A DNA stretch of 64,000 nt from Zeus faber. Its lineage: Eukaryota > Chordata > Actinopteri > Zeiformes > Zeidae. Below, piece after piece: positions 1 through 10,780 of the stretch; position 1 is the stretch's first letter; every line of letters begins with the position of its first letter. The notes under the pieces are model-generated. The model ran no database searches and was not told where the DNA came from. It saw nothing but the letters and a program-made list of their open reading frames with translations. The stretch lies in contig OY482860.1 of NCBI GenBank assembly GCA_960531495.1, forward strand, positions 11,730,299 to 11,794,298, read 5' to 3'. The position numbers were made by a program, and so were the translations under genes.

Positions 1-187
1 AACGGAACCGTGGTTCACTTGGAACTTGAGCGAGTCCCCACTTTTCAGGAGGACCACGGTTCAATTGTTTGGTTCACGCCAGAGTTCGAATGTGTGTTCT
101 CACCTCTCCAAACGCAACGGCTAATGGAGTAAACGCACCATGGTTCGATTAAAACGGACCAAACAGGGTTGGTGTGGAAGCACCCTC
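1..187. mobile_element. End of a DNA transposon (fish hAT-like MITE), cut by the window
   Basis: Repeated ggttc/gaacc words in both orientations (accgtggttcac, accacggttcaa, accatggttcga, cggaccaaacag), together with the terminal ggaagcaccctcac, match the style of a common teleost non-autonomous element whose end reads gggtgctttcacacc when reversed. The left part is outside the window. The family name is from memory only. Confidence 0.5.
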
Positions 188-1062
188 ACTTTATCTGCTG
201 GAATGATTACAACAGAGAAGTAGAGTGTAGCTTAGCAGTATCTAGATTTGGACAAATGAAACCTCTAATAACTTACAAGATAATTTGGAACGACCTATAT
301 GTTTCGTACTGCTGCAAGACTAAACTTTTGCATTCAAGAGGTTGAGAACACACAAACATTCCTCCTCTCCTGAATTATGGGGTCATTTATTAATATACTT
401 GCATGGGAGGTTTGGAATTGCGTCATATTTTAGCCAGATGTACAATTTTGAGACTGACTGACCACTGACTGATTATTGAAAATAACCAGTCAGTGGTCGG
501 CAAAAAAAAATTCTTCACACAGCAGCCACAGACGCTATGGCTGAAAGTGCATGGATCGTTTTTTTTTTTTACTTATATTGAGGAAAGGAACATATAGTCA
601 TATAAAAAATATATATATACGTCACAACATTAATTACAGATTTTTTTTTCATACCAGTAGTGATGCTGTGAGTAACAAATGCTGTGAAGTTATTCCAAAG
701 TAATATCAACGGGTTGACGTAACATCTGTAGAGCATTGGTGTTGGAAAGGTTTTGGTGATACCAATACAAAGTCGGAACACTGTTTCCTTACCCTGTGTG
801 TGTAGTCTCCACAGATGCCCTACAGAGAGTGAGGGAATAGTAGATCAGACGCAATCAGGGCTATAAATGAATTAAAATGTTACGTATTGTTCTGACACTC
901 TTTACTTCTCTTGGTTTGAAGAATTTGTGGTACAGTCTACTGTTTTTTTCTAAATTGCATGCACTGCTGGGAATCGATCTATCTGGTAAAATTCCAGTGT
1001 GACCGGTTCACAGAATTTCAATTTCATAGCCTACTTTCATGCTACTGCAAATCCCATCTCAC
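1..1062 (-). other. Intron after the last visible exon
   Basis: Apart from a DNA-transposon end at 1-187 I see only AT-rich unique sequence, with short A/T runs near 504-512, 559-570 and 641-650. No Gly-X-Y exon with splice borders is visible on the minus strand. Confidence 0.7.
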
Positions 1063-1089
1063 CTTATCCCCCTTGGGTCCAGGTTCACC
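1063..1089 (-). CDS. col13a1: col13a1 exon: GEPGPKGDK
   Basis: A 27-nt phase-0 exon encodes GEPGPKGDK. The acceptor is tttaccctccag and the donor is gtgaga. It corresponds in order to human GPQGQKGEK (recalled). It is the last exon of the gene that I can find before the left end of the window. The human protein continues with GQCGEYPHR, and I see no such exon in 1-1062. Confidence 0.92.
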
Positions 1090-1429
1090 CTGGAGGGTAA
1101 AGCAAAGCCACAAAATGAGGATGAGAAAGGGAAACGCAAGCAGTCATTCAATGTACAACGGGCCTATTCAACTGGCAGCCCCCGGGCCAAATGTGGCCCA
1201 TGTATTAACACGGATTGGCCTTTTGAATACATTTGTAAAACAAAAAGTCTCGCGATTAAATGTAGTTGCATTTCAGAAATAAAGTACCAACAACAATATG
1301 ACTCGATGCATTTGAGAATATAAAATCTGAGAATATTATCTAGAAACTGATTAGTTACCTGGCCCCCAACAGAATATAGTTGAACACTCTTGATGTACAT
1401 GCTGTATGATCTAAAATAAAAAAACTTAC

Positions 1430-1456
1430 TGGCTGCCCTTCAGGACCACGCTGACC
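1430..1456 (-). CDS. col13a1: col13a1 exon: GQRGPEGQP
   Basis: A 27-nt phase-0 exon encodes GQRGPEGQP. The acceptor is tattgtctttcag and the donor is gtaagt. It corresponds in order to human GLTGPPGQP (recalled). Conservation is lower than in the preceding block, but the glycine spacing, length and splice sites are clean. Confidence 0.92.
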
Positions 1457-2450
1457 CTGAAAGACAATAAACATTGGGATGACTGATTAGGAAATGATTC
1501 CGATTTTACCCCCAAAAAACATAAAGAATCCATCATGGTGTTGACGTGGCTGCTGGGAAGTCCATCCTAATCACTGGTTCTACACAGGTCCATTCAGCGT
1601 GACTTGGGGTGTGCCACTCTAAGTATCTGTCAGAGCCTCCAAAACACTTGATTAATGGACTGGGTTGAAGGGCCCAGTTGGACACATCAAGCGCACCCCA
1701 TGCCAGCGAACCCCCCTCCCCACACACACACGGGCCACGGAGCCTCCAAACCCGGGACCTTGGAGGGGCCATAGAACCCCTGAACACTCGCCAGGCGACC
1801 CCCTCAAAAGCCCCTTTCTCAACACCGTTTGACGTTTGTCAGGAAGAAGCGGGAGGGGGTTAGAAAAAGAGGCTCATTATAGGGCCATTAATCAACATTC
1901 AACCTTATTTCGGCAATATCCAGCCCCAACGCTGGCTCCTGGGAAGATGTGTCATTTGAATAAACTGGCGCAGGGTTCCTCCTTCATATGTGAGCCCAAA
2001 AACACAAGAGCCCTGCAAACATGATCCAAGCTGGCACAAAAAGAGAAAAAATAACGCCCCCCCTCCCCCCAAAGAAAACTCCACCTCCCTCCCACCACTG
2101 CGACGGTTTCCCACCGTCTGGCCGAGACTAATGGTTTTCCAACTACCAGAGGGTGTGATAAAAGCCAGAGTTTGGACATCAGAATAGCTCGTGCCGCAGC
2201 ATCCGAAAAGGGACGGCTTTTAGAGAAGCTTTTATTTCTTTAACAAATGTATCTTTATTGAGCTTGGCCCAGAGTCGGGCCCCGGATTTCCCACAAGTCT
2301 GTGAGAGAAAAGTTGTCAATAAACACGTGTATATGCCGGGGAGCAAGAGAGGAAGGAACCGGAGGGTTTTCCAGCGGTCCCACTGAAGTGGCTTCGGCTT
2401 CAGCGCGTTTCTTGTTTTCTGAAGCCATCGTTGAGTCTAGAGCGGCCCTG

Positions 2451-2905
2451 GGAGGTGGAGGATGGGGTTTAGCTTGGAGGGTTTGGGGTCTCGGGTCTCG
2501 GTTTGGGGTGGAGGGTTTGTGTGGAGATGAAGGTTTGGCGTGGTGGAGGGTTTGGGTGAGGGGTTTGGGTGGAGGGATTGGGTTTGGGGTGGAGGGTTTG
2601 TGTGGAGGGTTTGGGTTGGAGGTGGTGGGTTTGGGGTTGAGATCTGGGTTTGGGGTGGATGGTTTGTGTGGAGGTTCAGGTTTGTCGTGGTGGAGGGTGT
2701 GGGTTGGAGGTGATGGGTTTGGGGTTGAGATCTGGGTTTGGGGTGGAGGGTTTGGGTTGGGAGGTGAAGGGTTTGGGGTTGAGATCTCGGTTTGGGGTGT
2801 ATGGTTTTGGAAGGAGGGTTTAGAATGGAGGGTTTGGGGTGTAGGGTTTGAGGTAGAGGTTCAGGTAAAGGGTTTGGGGTGGAGAGTTTGGGGTTGGGGT
2901 GAAGG
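2451..2905. repeat. G-rich minisatellite (GGGTTTGGGGTGGA type)
   Basis: An irregular tandem repeat of words such as gggtttggggtggag, ggttgagatctgggtttgg and gtgtggagg runs for about 450 bp. All runs of three or four G are on the given strand, the template strand of col13a1, so the transcript is C-rich here. Many G-runs are 3-7 nt apart, which fits G-quadruplex formation. A long ORF passes through only because the repeat contains few stop codons. Confidence 0.85.
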
Positions 2906-2909
2906 CTTC

Positions 2910-3005
2910 ACCAAGCCAAAGAGAAGCGGTGGACCGCCAACCCCCACCCCTACTTAAATCCTCTACCTCCACCCCAAACCCTCCACCGCTTCTCTTTGGC
3001 TTGGT
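2910..3005. repeat. 24-bp perfect inverted repeat at the edge of the G-rich array
   Basis: Positions 2910-2933 (accaagccaaag...ggtgga) and 2982-3005 (tccacc...ctttggcttggt) are exact reverse complements, with 48 bp between them. The spacer itself contains C-rich sequence complementary in style to the G-rich array, so the whole region could fold back on itself. Confidence 0.85.
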
Positions 3006-3481
3006 AACAGCAGAATAACAGCGAAGCCATTATTTACATCCTTAGCCGTCCAGAAGGATGTCAGAGAACCTGATGATGGAGCATCAAGCTGTTCGTTCCT
3101 TCATAATGTGTTTGGATGTAGGCGTAAAGTGCAGACTCTTCTTCATCTTCTTCTTCTTCTTTTGCTTCTTCTTCAGCCAGAGTGCATGACTCAAAAAAAT
3201 CCCTCCAGAGTGTGGAAACCTACATCCTAACTCTTCTGTATCGTCTTCCTATACAAACAGGACGACCACCGCCATCCCATTACTCTGCACATAAATAAAG
3301 CTCGCTACTCTGGGTTTATTTTACAGATTTTGTGGGGAGTGGAATCGCGGTACTAACTGGGTAAACAACTTTCTTATATTATACTTAAATAGGAAAAAAA
3401 AGGTTATTTGTGTTAACCTGTCTGCGTGTGACGGGTCTAACATACTGTTTGTATTTAAATTGGATATCAAACTGCGCTTAC

Positions 3482-3508
3482 CATGTCTCCCTTCAGTCCG
3501 TTCTGTCC
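3482..3508 (-). CDS. col13a1: col13a1 exon: GQNGLKGDM
   Basis: A 27-nt phase-0 exon encodes GQNGLKGDM, aligning with human GHPGPKGDM (recalled). The acceptor is gtgttcacacag, with a weak pyrimidine tract, and the donor is gtaagc. It is only 356 nt from the exon at 3865-3891, the shortest intron in the window after the 340-nt one at 1090-1429. Confidence 0.92.
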
Positions 3509-3796
3509 CTGTGTGAACACACAAAGCCAGTGCAGGTGGTAAATCAACTAAAGCCAGATCTAAACAGACACCTGGCCTTGACTTTCCTCTGGACAGACTT
3601 CTTAAAAAATACCAATAACATCTTTAACAGCAGCCAGTAAATGGCGCTAATGGCACTAATAGAGATTTTATTACAATAATGACCACAATCATTCTTAACT
3701 TAATTAGGCTCATTACCATGTCATATGGTGCCGGGTTCTGGGCACACACCAAAAAAACAACGACTACATTACTCAATTTTATCACGTTTTACGAAG

Positions 3797-3798
<2 letters not shown>

Positions 3799-3853
<55 letters not shown>
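3799..3853. repeat. (GT)n microsatellite next to a donor site
   Basis: About 27 GT units on the given strand. On the sense strand of col13a1 it is (CA)n and starts 11 nt after the exon at 3865-3891. Confidence 0.95.
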
Positions 3854-3855
<2 letters not shown>

Positions 3856-3864
3856 GCTACTCAC

Positions 3865-3891
3865 AGCTTTGCCGTCCAACCCAATCGGACC
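3865..3891 (-). CDS. col13a1: col13a1 exon: GPIGLDGKA
   Basis: A 27-nt phase-0 exon encodes GPIGLDGKA; human COL13A1 has GPIGLDGKP (recalled). The acceptor is tttttcactccag and the donor is gtgagt. Eleven bases past the exon end the sense strand enters a (CA)n repeat of about 27 units (3799-3853). CA repeats next to donor sites are known binding sites of hnRNP L, so this exon's inclusion may depend on repeat length; that is inference. Confidence 0.95.
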
Positions 3892-4383
3892 CTGGAGTGA
3901 AAAAGAAGAGATGGAGATGTTTAGGTAACAATGATTACAGGTTAATACACAGGCGTCGCTACTCTGACTACTGTGTTGGTTTCTGTTTCATGGGTTTTTT
4001 TAGGGGTGAAATGGTAGTAAAATGAAACAAAATATTCTGCAAAGTTCTAAAGGTTCCGATATTATGGATACAATTATAGTGATAATCATCAATATGTAAT
4101 AATGAAATAATAATGATTATATAACATAATAATGTAATAACAATGATATTACAATAATGATTACAATAATGTAATAAAAATAGCAGTAATAATAATGTAA
4201 TAACTATGTTTAGAAACATTTTTACTAAACCAGGGGGTATTTTTTTTTTAACTAGTACAGCATTTAACATTTATTATTGTAAGAAAACTAGTCAAAAGAT
4301 TAAATTTAAAAGAAATAATCACTGGACCACACGGTACTATTTTATTCACTGCATTGTCAATAAAATACAGTTACTTAACTCAC
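3892..4383 (-). other. Intron with ATAATG-rich low-complexity DNA
   Basis: From about 4075 to 4205 the sequence is built of ataat, gtaata and acaat words with irregular spacing. No other structure is seen. Confidence 0.8.
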
Positions 4384-4419
4384 CGGAAAGCCTGGAAATC
4401 CTCTGGTTCCCGGTTGTCC
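4384..4419 (-). CDS. col13a1: col13a1 exon: GQPGTRGFPGFP
   Basis: A 36-nt phase-0 exon encodes GQPGTRGFPGFP, identical to the human COL13A1 segment as I recall it. The acceptor is ctcgtttttag, preceded by a long run of T on the sense strand (A on the given strand, 4431-4445). The donor is gtgagt. With its neighbours at 6102-6152 and 3865-3891 it forms the most conserved block in the window. Confidence 0.96.
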
Positions 4420-4569
4420 CTAAAAACGAGAAAAAAAAAAAAAAAGAATGAGTGTGTTTTGAGGTTTCAGAGAGAGTCTGATGAGGAAACCTGCTGAAAG
4501 GGGGGTCACAACATCCTTCCCCTGTCGCCCTCCCTCCATGCGGTTACGCATTTTGGACGCCGCCGTAAT

Positions 4570-4801
4570 TGACTTTGACAGAGGAAGTGATACCACAGAC
4601 TATGGGGACTATTTCTTGTTAATCATTAAGTTTGATGTATATTGTCATATTTTATTGTGTACCGTTACAGTAACCATTAGTTTTTTATTGTATATGTTCA
4701 CATTTTTCCATTGCTTTATTTGGCTATTTTTCAATATGAGTTGCTGTGACACTGCACCCTCCACAGATAAATAAAGTATCTATCCATCTATCTATCTATA
4801 A
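4570..4801 (+). mobile_element. Probable non-LTR retroelement 3' tail
   Basis: The stretch ends in cagataaataaagtatct followed by (atct)n to 4799. An aataaag signal followed by a short tandem tail is typical of fish LINE and SINE 3' ends. The upstream 180 bp are T-rich without recognisable coding sequence. Confidence 0.45.
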
Positions 4802-5160
4802 AAAATAGCCAAGTAAACAAAAACTGCAAAACACACAAAAATATACAGTATATACAAAATAGCCATAATTATTTTCCATTCACATAGACTTGGGAAATAT
4901 TAATTTGGATGTTGATATCGTTCTTGTGTATGACTGATGCTGCAGATATCCCCCAAACTGGTCTATCCAGGAACCTGGCCGGGTCTGAAACCAGTTCAGT
5001 ACTGGAGAATATTCAGTCGGTCCAACCCGCTGGGATCCTGACGTGCCTCTGCCGGACTGACTGAACCCTTTATGCTCAGACCTTTGTCTCCGACTGCGGC
5101 CCACTTTGTGCGCAGCCTGCTATTCATTAAAAACGGCAATTATCATTCAGGAAGAGTGGG

Positions 5161-5288
<128 letters not shown>

Positions 5289-6101
5289 ACAAAGTTGTAA
5301 TAATTACTGATGTGAAAACCAGATGTCCTGTGCTCTTAAGTGGCTACGAATAATGGTTGTGCCATCCCCACTATTCTCCGCTCTTAAATGGAACAAAATA
5401 AAAAGTTAGAAGAGGAAAGAGAAATGTGTTTTTTTTGTTTGTTTTATGTAAAGGGATATCCTTATCTTTCAGTATCTTTATCCTATCTTATCCTAGCTTA
5501 TCCTGCCGCTCATGGTGACATCAGATTATGTTTCAGCTGTTTTGGAAATGAGAGTAAAGGATGATGTCTGATGCGTCAAAGTCAAGACTCGAGCGGATTG
5601 AATCTCATTAACAGCCAGTTAGTTAGTCAGTCAATTATAGTTAGAATTGGTTTATTGACATCTTACATTTCCCCACATTGTAAGGAAGTAGCTCTTTGGA
5701 CTTCCTGAGGAACTGAACCCATCGTGATCAAGTCAAGATTTTGAGCCCTCACAAGTAATCTGTGATATTTCTCCAAATTAAGTCATTGCCATACACAGTA
5801 TTCCCCCATCATACTGTATTCAAAGACATTCTTGAGTCGCAAGGGTTTAGCTGCGAAAGTAAAAGAACCGTAAGCCGATTCTTTCCAATTCTATCAAATT
5901 GGTCAATTCACACAACTGAACAAAAAGTCCTGTTGTTTGTGTTTTACGATCCTGATATGTTAAACAAAAGCATCCTGCCACGGTGGCTGGCTAATAAAAC
6001 GCTTCTTTTTTTGCAGATTCAATGGGAGCGTATCGAGAGGGAGCGGCCATTAAACGTGAGCCAGGGCTTTATTAGGTGTAGGCTGAAGTGAAGACACTTA
6101 C

Positions 6102-6152
6102 AGGAGGTCCTCTCGGCCCAATGATGGACAGGCCCGGCTCCCCTGGTGCTCC
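6102..6152 (-). CDS. col13a1: col13a1 exon: GAPGEPGLSIIGPRGPP
   Basis: A 51-nt phase-0 exon encodes GAPGEPGLSIIGPRGPP. Its length is not a multiple of nine because the triplet pattern is broken at GLSII, where two extra residues sit between glycines. The same interruption, GLSIIGPRGPP, is present in human COL13A1 (recalled) and is the best single identifier of the gene. The acceptor is tctgtccgtag and the donor is gtaagt. Such interruptions add flexibility to the triple helix; that is family knowledge. Confidence 0.96.
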
Positions 6153-8345
6153 CTACGGACAGAGCAAATGACAGTGAGAAGATAAAACAAAGCCTGAGAA
6201 AGACAATTCACCATTAGTTTTCTCACCACCTCGATGCAGCACCGTAAGGGATCTGGTGTTTTCTTACGGTGATGAATGGTGATAGGAGAACGAGGCAAAT
6301 ACTACATCTGATATATGTTAGGCATATGGTGTTTCTAGTTCCAACACATAAACACTTCTCCTCATCTAATTATGGCACTTGGGTGCACATGCAAGTGTTA
6401 GTGTCCAAATTTACTATCGCATCCAGCCCGGTGCAAAGGGTTATGTTTTTAGGGACCGCAGGTCGTAACTTGAAAACTTCATTTGAAAGCTCGGCCACAG
6501 TGCTGTGCAAACAGCAGAGATCCTCTGGGCTCCGGCTCTGGCACAAAACGTCTGATTTGCACCATGACGGCCGGGGTCCATGAACCCCCCGTAGACCCTA
6601 AATCGCACAAAAGCGCCGGGGCCAGACTGGCCCCACTCCGGTTACCAGCACTTTCCCTAATTATCTTATGTCTCTCCAAAGGAAACTCTATCACCAAGGA
6701 CCTACTTGATCCACCGAAAGAAAAGTTGATTCTTTAAGGGTTTCTGAACACATGCCTTCTTGGGGATGGTGAGCATTTCTTTTCACACCGTTGGGTTGAT
6801 GCAACTGGCAGTGCATTTATTGCAAAAGCGGGGAGAAAATGGAAAGGTGGTTGGTGGAAAATGAGAGCGACTGTATCCTACTTGGTGATGGAGAGAGAGG
6901 CGCAGCAGGCAAGAAAAGGTGAAAATCTACAGATATACCTTTGTCCAGGGATTGGATTACTGTGGTTGAGACAGGCCCATGTAACAAGCTAGACTTGCAC
7001 CAGCAAGCAGCCAAAGCAAACACAGTCATGAAACCAAGTGCTGTGAAATAGCGAGCAGACAAGGGCTTCATCCATTTAATTTTGCTCCAAATGGAATTGT
7101 CTCCCGCCTACAAAAACAGGAGTACTCTGCCATTCTAATTCCGAGCCCTTTTCTGCCCTCTCCGAGGTAGTGGGTTCTCTCCCTTTTCCCTCTTGATTCT
7201 GGTTGTGTTTACCAGTCTAATTGGCCCGCATGCCTGCACAGGAAAACCACACAACCAATTTGTTTTATGAGTGTGGCGTTCTGGAGACGCTACAGTGTAA
7301 TCATCAGGACGGTGCTTATAGAGAAGGTGCGCGGCCAAGTCGTCTTTCCTGATCTGCTCCTCAGCTCTTCATCCCCCTTTTTTCTCTCTCCTGGCAGTGG
7401 AATCCCTATCGCCATACTTCTCTCACTTCCACCGCATTGTCTCTCTCACTCTCCAAGAAGTCACATTACTATCCCTGCTGTCTCACAAGTCCCCGTCACA
7501 ATTCATAGAAATGGAAAAAAGGGCAGACTATAGAGGACCATAAAAAAGAAGTATGGCTATTAATTTAAATATGACTGAAGAATGCAGCACGTTTCACCTT
7601 CCACATTGGCCTCGCACGTCACAAATCACACTGCGTTTTGTTGAAAGCCAATCTGCAGAGCTGCTGCCTCGGGCTTGGACACAAACAATAGGAAGGCGTG
7701 AAATAAAAGCTTTTACAAATGTGGTGTGTAAGAAAGTTGAGAGGCCGTCAAAGCTACAGTCGCATTCCTTCACAGCTTGTCAAGGTGTTAGCGATGTCTT
7801 CTACATGATGCTATGGTCAGCCAGTGAACTATAGTGTTCCCTCCATGGTTTCGACTCAATACCTCTTCATGTGCACGACTGTGGCCTAAAAGTGATATAA
7901 AAGTCAATCCACTCACTTTAGGGAGTCTTAAATTAGTGCGTAGAGGCACTTATTTGGGACCAATTTTTAAGATTGTGTTTCATAATGTACAACAGCAAGT
8001 AATCCAACCAGGGTGGGAAAATCCTTTTCAGAATGTGACCTTTGTGCCTTTTTAGAATCACTACCCAAAGAATCCTGACATAATTCATCTGCTACCTGTA
8101 TACTGTATACTTTCCAGTGCACATGTCTACACTTCCCAGCCGCCAAAACGCGCCACCCACTACGTCTGATCCTAGCTGTGGCTTAAGTGACAACCTATTT
8201 ATACGGCGGTGCACTCTGATCTACTCATGCCACTGCGACTGACTGTTGCAAGTGAACTCTGATGACCAATGTTAAGAAACGAGAACAAAAAAGACATAAA
8301 GCCAAAGCCAACAGGGTAAATATATATACAGTGTATATATATATA

Positions 8346-8401
<56 letters not shown>

Positions 8402-8404
8402 ATA

Positions 8405-8484
<80 letters not shown>

Positions 8485-8570
8485 TGATAAATATTGTGGA
8501 ATACATTGTTTTTTTGCAAACTTGTAGAAGAGAAAGGGTTTGTCCTAATTCTAGATGCTGCTAAACTTAC
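6153..8570 (-). other. Intron with compound microsatellite near its 5' side
   Basis: Mostly unique sequence. The only clear structure is the TA/TG/GA compound repeat at 8319-8483. One G-X-Y-like stretch at 6563-6597 was examined and rejected as an exon. Confidence 0.8.
8319..8483. repeat. Compound (TA)n(TG)n(GA)n microsatellite
   Basis: tatata and tacagtg words lead into (TG) at about 8348-8390, then (GA) at 8403-8483 with two gata interruptions. On the col13a1 sense strand the last part is a (TC)n tract of about 80 nt, 87 nt downstream of the donor of the exon at 8571-8597. Confidence 0.95.
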
Positions 8571-8597
8571 CTTCCCCCCTGCATGTCCTTTAAAGCC
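8571..8597 (-). CDS. col13a1: col13a1 exon: GFKGHAGGK, probably alternative
   Basis: A 27-nt phase-0 exon encodes GFKGHAGGK. The acceptor is gattgatcccag and the donor is gtaagt. The human COL13A1 main sequence as I recall it goes straight from GMPGRV to GSPGDAGLSII, so this exon has no obvious human partner. Because it is 27 nt and in phase it could be included or skipped without harm. It lies between two long (TC)n tracts on the sense strand (8657-8724 upstream, 8403-8483 downstream), a layout often linked to repression by PTB proteins. The alternative is a decoy; the intact triplets and two good splice sites argue against that. Confidence 0.84.
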
Positions 8598-8653
8598 CTG
8601 GGATCAATCACAGCAGAACCAGTCGCATGCAAAGGATCGGGAAGGAAGAGAAA

Positions 8654-8656
<3 letters not shown>

Positions 8657-8723
<67 letters not shown>

Positions 8724-8724
8724 G
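8657..8724. repeat. (GA)n microsatellite
   Basis: About 33 GA units with one aaa interruption. On the sense strand this is a (TC)n tract 59 nt upstream of the acceptor of the exon at 8571-8597. Confidence 0.95.
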
Positions 8725-8885
8725 GACCGGTATTAGAGATATGAAGAGGGCACGGGACATGCAGAGGTGGTCAAATGGTAATGGTGGGGTTTTGGGTTTT
8801 GGGAGCGGGGTAGTCCGAGCGATCTGAGAGTAATGGTGTCAAAAAAACAAGCATAAATGTCTGGTATGTGGGTTAAGAACCAAAA

Positions 8886-8922
8886 AATAAATAAATATAT
8901 ATATATATATATATATATAATA
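8886..8922. repeat. (AT)n microsatellite
   Basis: ataaataaa followed by about 15 AT units. Confidence 0.9.
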
Positions 8923-9355
8923 ACGGCAGAAATATTTCTGTGATTAGGTGCCTAAGGACCACAGCATTCTAGACAATTAGAATTATTGAGTGCTCCACGT
9001 TGAGTGTGAGGAGGGTTTTGAAGCAAGTGATGCATTGAGGTCACGGCCCTAGAAAGTGGAAATCCTCTGCTGCTCAGAAGAGCTGGGGGTAAAGTGGTAA
9101 AATCTTATCCATATGCTGCAGATAGAATTGCCTTGAAACACGTCCAAAATATACACACATGATATGGAGGGCCCACCCTGGGGGTGAGGGTGGGGACTTG
9201 CCTCCGGAATAAAGGGAATGTTTTATCAACTTCACCACAGTTTTGACAACTGTGTGTAAATGAAAAATGGTGCAATGTTTTACGGGCAAAGGCTCCTGTA
9301 GAAGTTGCTGTAGGATGTACAATTCATCAGCATAGGTTTGCTATTTTTCAACCTC

Positions 9356-10310
9356 AGCCTGATTAAAATGTTGGTTCCTATTATTCATAGCTGTTCATAA
9401 AGAAACCTCACTGAACACTTCACTGTTTACTAGTGAGAAACTTTCCACTCTGCTGCAGCCTCTCACTGTGCTTCAATGCAGTCCAGTGGGGAAAGTTTTA
9501 AGCCTTAAAACTTAAATCTGAAGATTTAAAAACACTAAAACTCCATTAAAGTTGGATGTGTCTTAGTGTATTTTTGGAATATTTTTTCATTATATATTAT
9601 AACATTATAACATATCTTATAACATTATTATTAACTTGTTTTTGCATTTGGCACAGTGCATTGCACTGCTGCCTCACAGCAAGAAGGTCCTGGGTTCAAT
9701 TCCCGCCTGGGGCACTGTTGGCACCGCGCTCCAGTGGGTTATCTCCCAATTAGGAGCCTTTCTGTGTGGAGTTTGCATGTTCTCCCTGTGCTCACATGGT
9801 TTCCTCCTTGTAACATCAGTTAGGACCCCCACCAAAAACATGCAGAACATCGTTGTCTGACCAGCAATGGACACTTGTAATTGGTCCCCGGGCGCGTCGC
9901 TGTATGCTGCCCACTGCTCCTGACTGCTCCCCGGAGGAAGGACAAGCCAGGATGGGTTGAAAGCAGAGAACTCATTTCACCTGCCACCATTTGAAGCATG
10001 TGTGTGTGTGTTGGTCGCCGCCGCCGCATAAGTGCATGTGTTGTGGTGTGATAAATAATCTTCTTCTTCTACAGTACATCCAGAGTGTAGCGCTAGCAGG
10101 TTGCCAGTAGGGAGCACGCGGCTTCCTGTTTCTAGTCTCTTGCATTACTGTGAATGTAGCCAGTCAATAAAATCCTGAAAGAATGTTAAATTATGATTTT
10201 TTTTTTAGTGTAATACTGTATACCCTGTTAGACTCAAGAGTAAAGGTGTTATGAAAGTGAGGTGTTGTGAACAGTTATAAATGATGGAAACCAACATTTT
10301 AATAAGGCCT
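9356..10310. mobile_element. Fold-back/MITE-type element, copy A, interrupted by a SINE
   Basis: The ends are inverted repeats: gattaaaatgttggttcc at the left, ggaaaccaacattttaataagg at the right. The left arm (tgagaaactttccactctgctgcagcctctcactgtg, in part) and the right part (acagtacatccagagtg, cctgtttctagtctct, atgtagcc) are found again in the copy at 56193-56802. Removing 9658-10070 restores continuity with that copy. Confidence 0.8.
9658..10070 (+). mobile_element. tRNA-like SINE/retroposon inserted in copy A
   Basis: The left part carries a tRNA-type B box (gggttcaattcccgc) after ctcacagcaagaaggtcc, then tttctgtgtggagtttgcatgttctcc, a phrase found in a very abundant fish repeat. The end is ataaataatcttcttcttct. 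A 5-bp duplication, acagt, flanks it (9653-9657 and 10071-10075). An ORF in each direction crosses it but neither resembles a protein. Confidence 0.75.
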
Positions 10311-10744
10311 GGTTTGAAAAATACCCTTCATTTAACACTAAAATCATATGCGCCTCTATCCATAACTCTAAATCTGAGACAGATTACCTTGTTTCAATTA
10401 TGGATTCCCACATGGATGATGATGTCATTTGAGTGTTCAAGTTAGATACAGAGTCTCTATCTGTGTCTTTTCTTCCAAAGACGTTATTAACAAACATAGA
10501 TCTCCTAGATCAATAGATAAAATTGTCATTGCTGTAAAATACCAAATAATTAACCTTTACTCAGCATAGTTAATACAAAACATTTTCCAGAGTGTATAAA
10601 TACATTTAATAAAGGATATGTTCCTCATTTTTGACAGCCTGTGCAGCTATCCTTAAAATGACCAATATGCAACAAAGAGCATTTGTGCCCAGTGACCTGT
10701 CTCATGGAGAAAAGTACTTTATGCCGTGATACTGTGCCACTCAC

Positions 10745-10780
10745 CATTCTTCCAGGAATTCCCATACTTCCTTTGTCACC
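10745..10780 (-). CDS. col13a1: col13a1 exon: GDKGSMGIPGRM
   Basis: A 36-nt phase-0 exon encodes four triplets, GDKGSMGIPGRM. The acceptor is gcttaatag and the donor is gtgagt. Human COL13A1 has GDKGAIGMPGRV at this place (recalled), so eight of twelve residues agree, including the GDKG and the PGR. This is one of the exons that separates COL13A1 from other membrane collagens. Confidence 0.94.

Larger units (their letters stand above)
1457..3481 (-). other. Intron with G-rich minisatellite
   Basis: This 2-kb intron contains the G/T-rich repeat at 2451-2905 and a nearby inverted repeat. The rest, including the C-rich stretch at 1700-1860 and a TTC run at 3136-3175, shows no coding signal. Confidence 0.8.
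8598..10744 (-). other. Intron with a nested transposon insertion
   Basis: Contains the GA repeat just described, an (AT)n run at 8886-8922, and a fold-back element (9356-10310) that carries a SINE. The remainder is unique. Confidence 0.8.

Noticed and set aside
2301..2957. 218-residue ORF rich in Gly and Trp on the plus strand
   Set aside because: It is a read-through of the GGGTTTGGGGT minisatellite. It has no domain, and a second frame would look similar.
6563..6597. Minus-strand stretch reading GLRGVHGPR between an AG and a GT
   Set aside because: It is 35 nt, not a multiple of three, the triplet pattern breaks, and the donor gtgcaa is weak.
9690..9720. Possible tRNA gene (B box gggttcaattcccgc)
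   Set aside because: No cloverleaf can be drawn around it. It is the head of a SINE-like repeat with a short 3' tail and target duplication.
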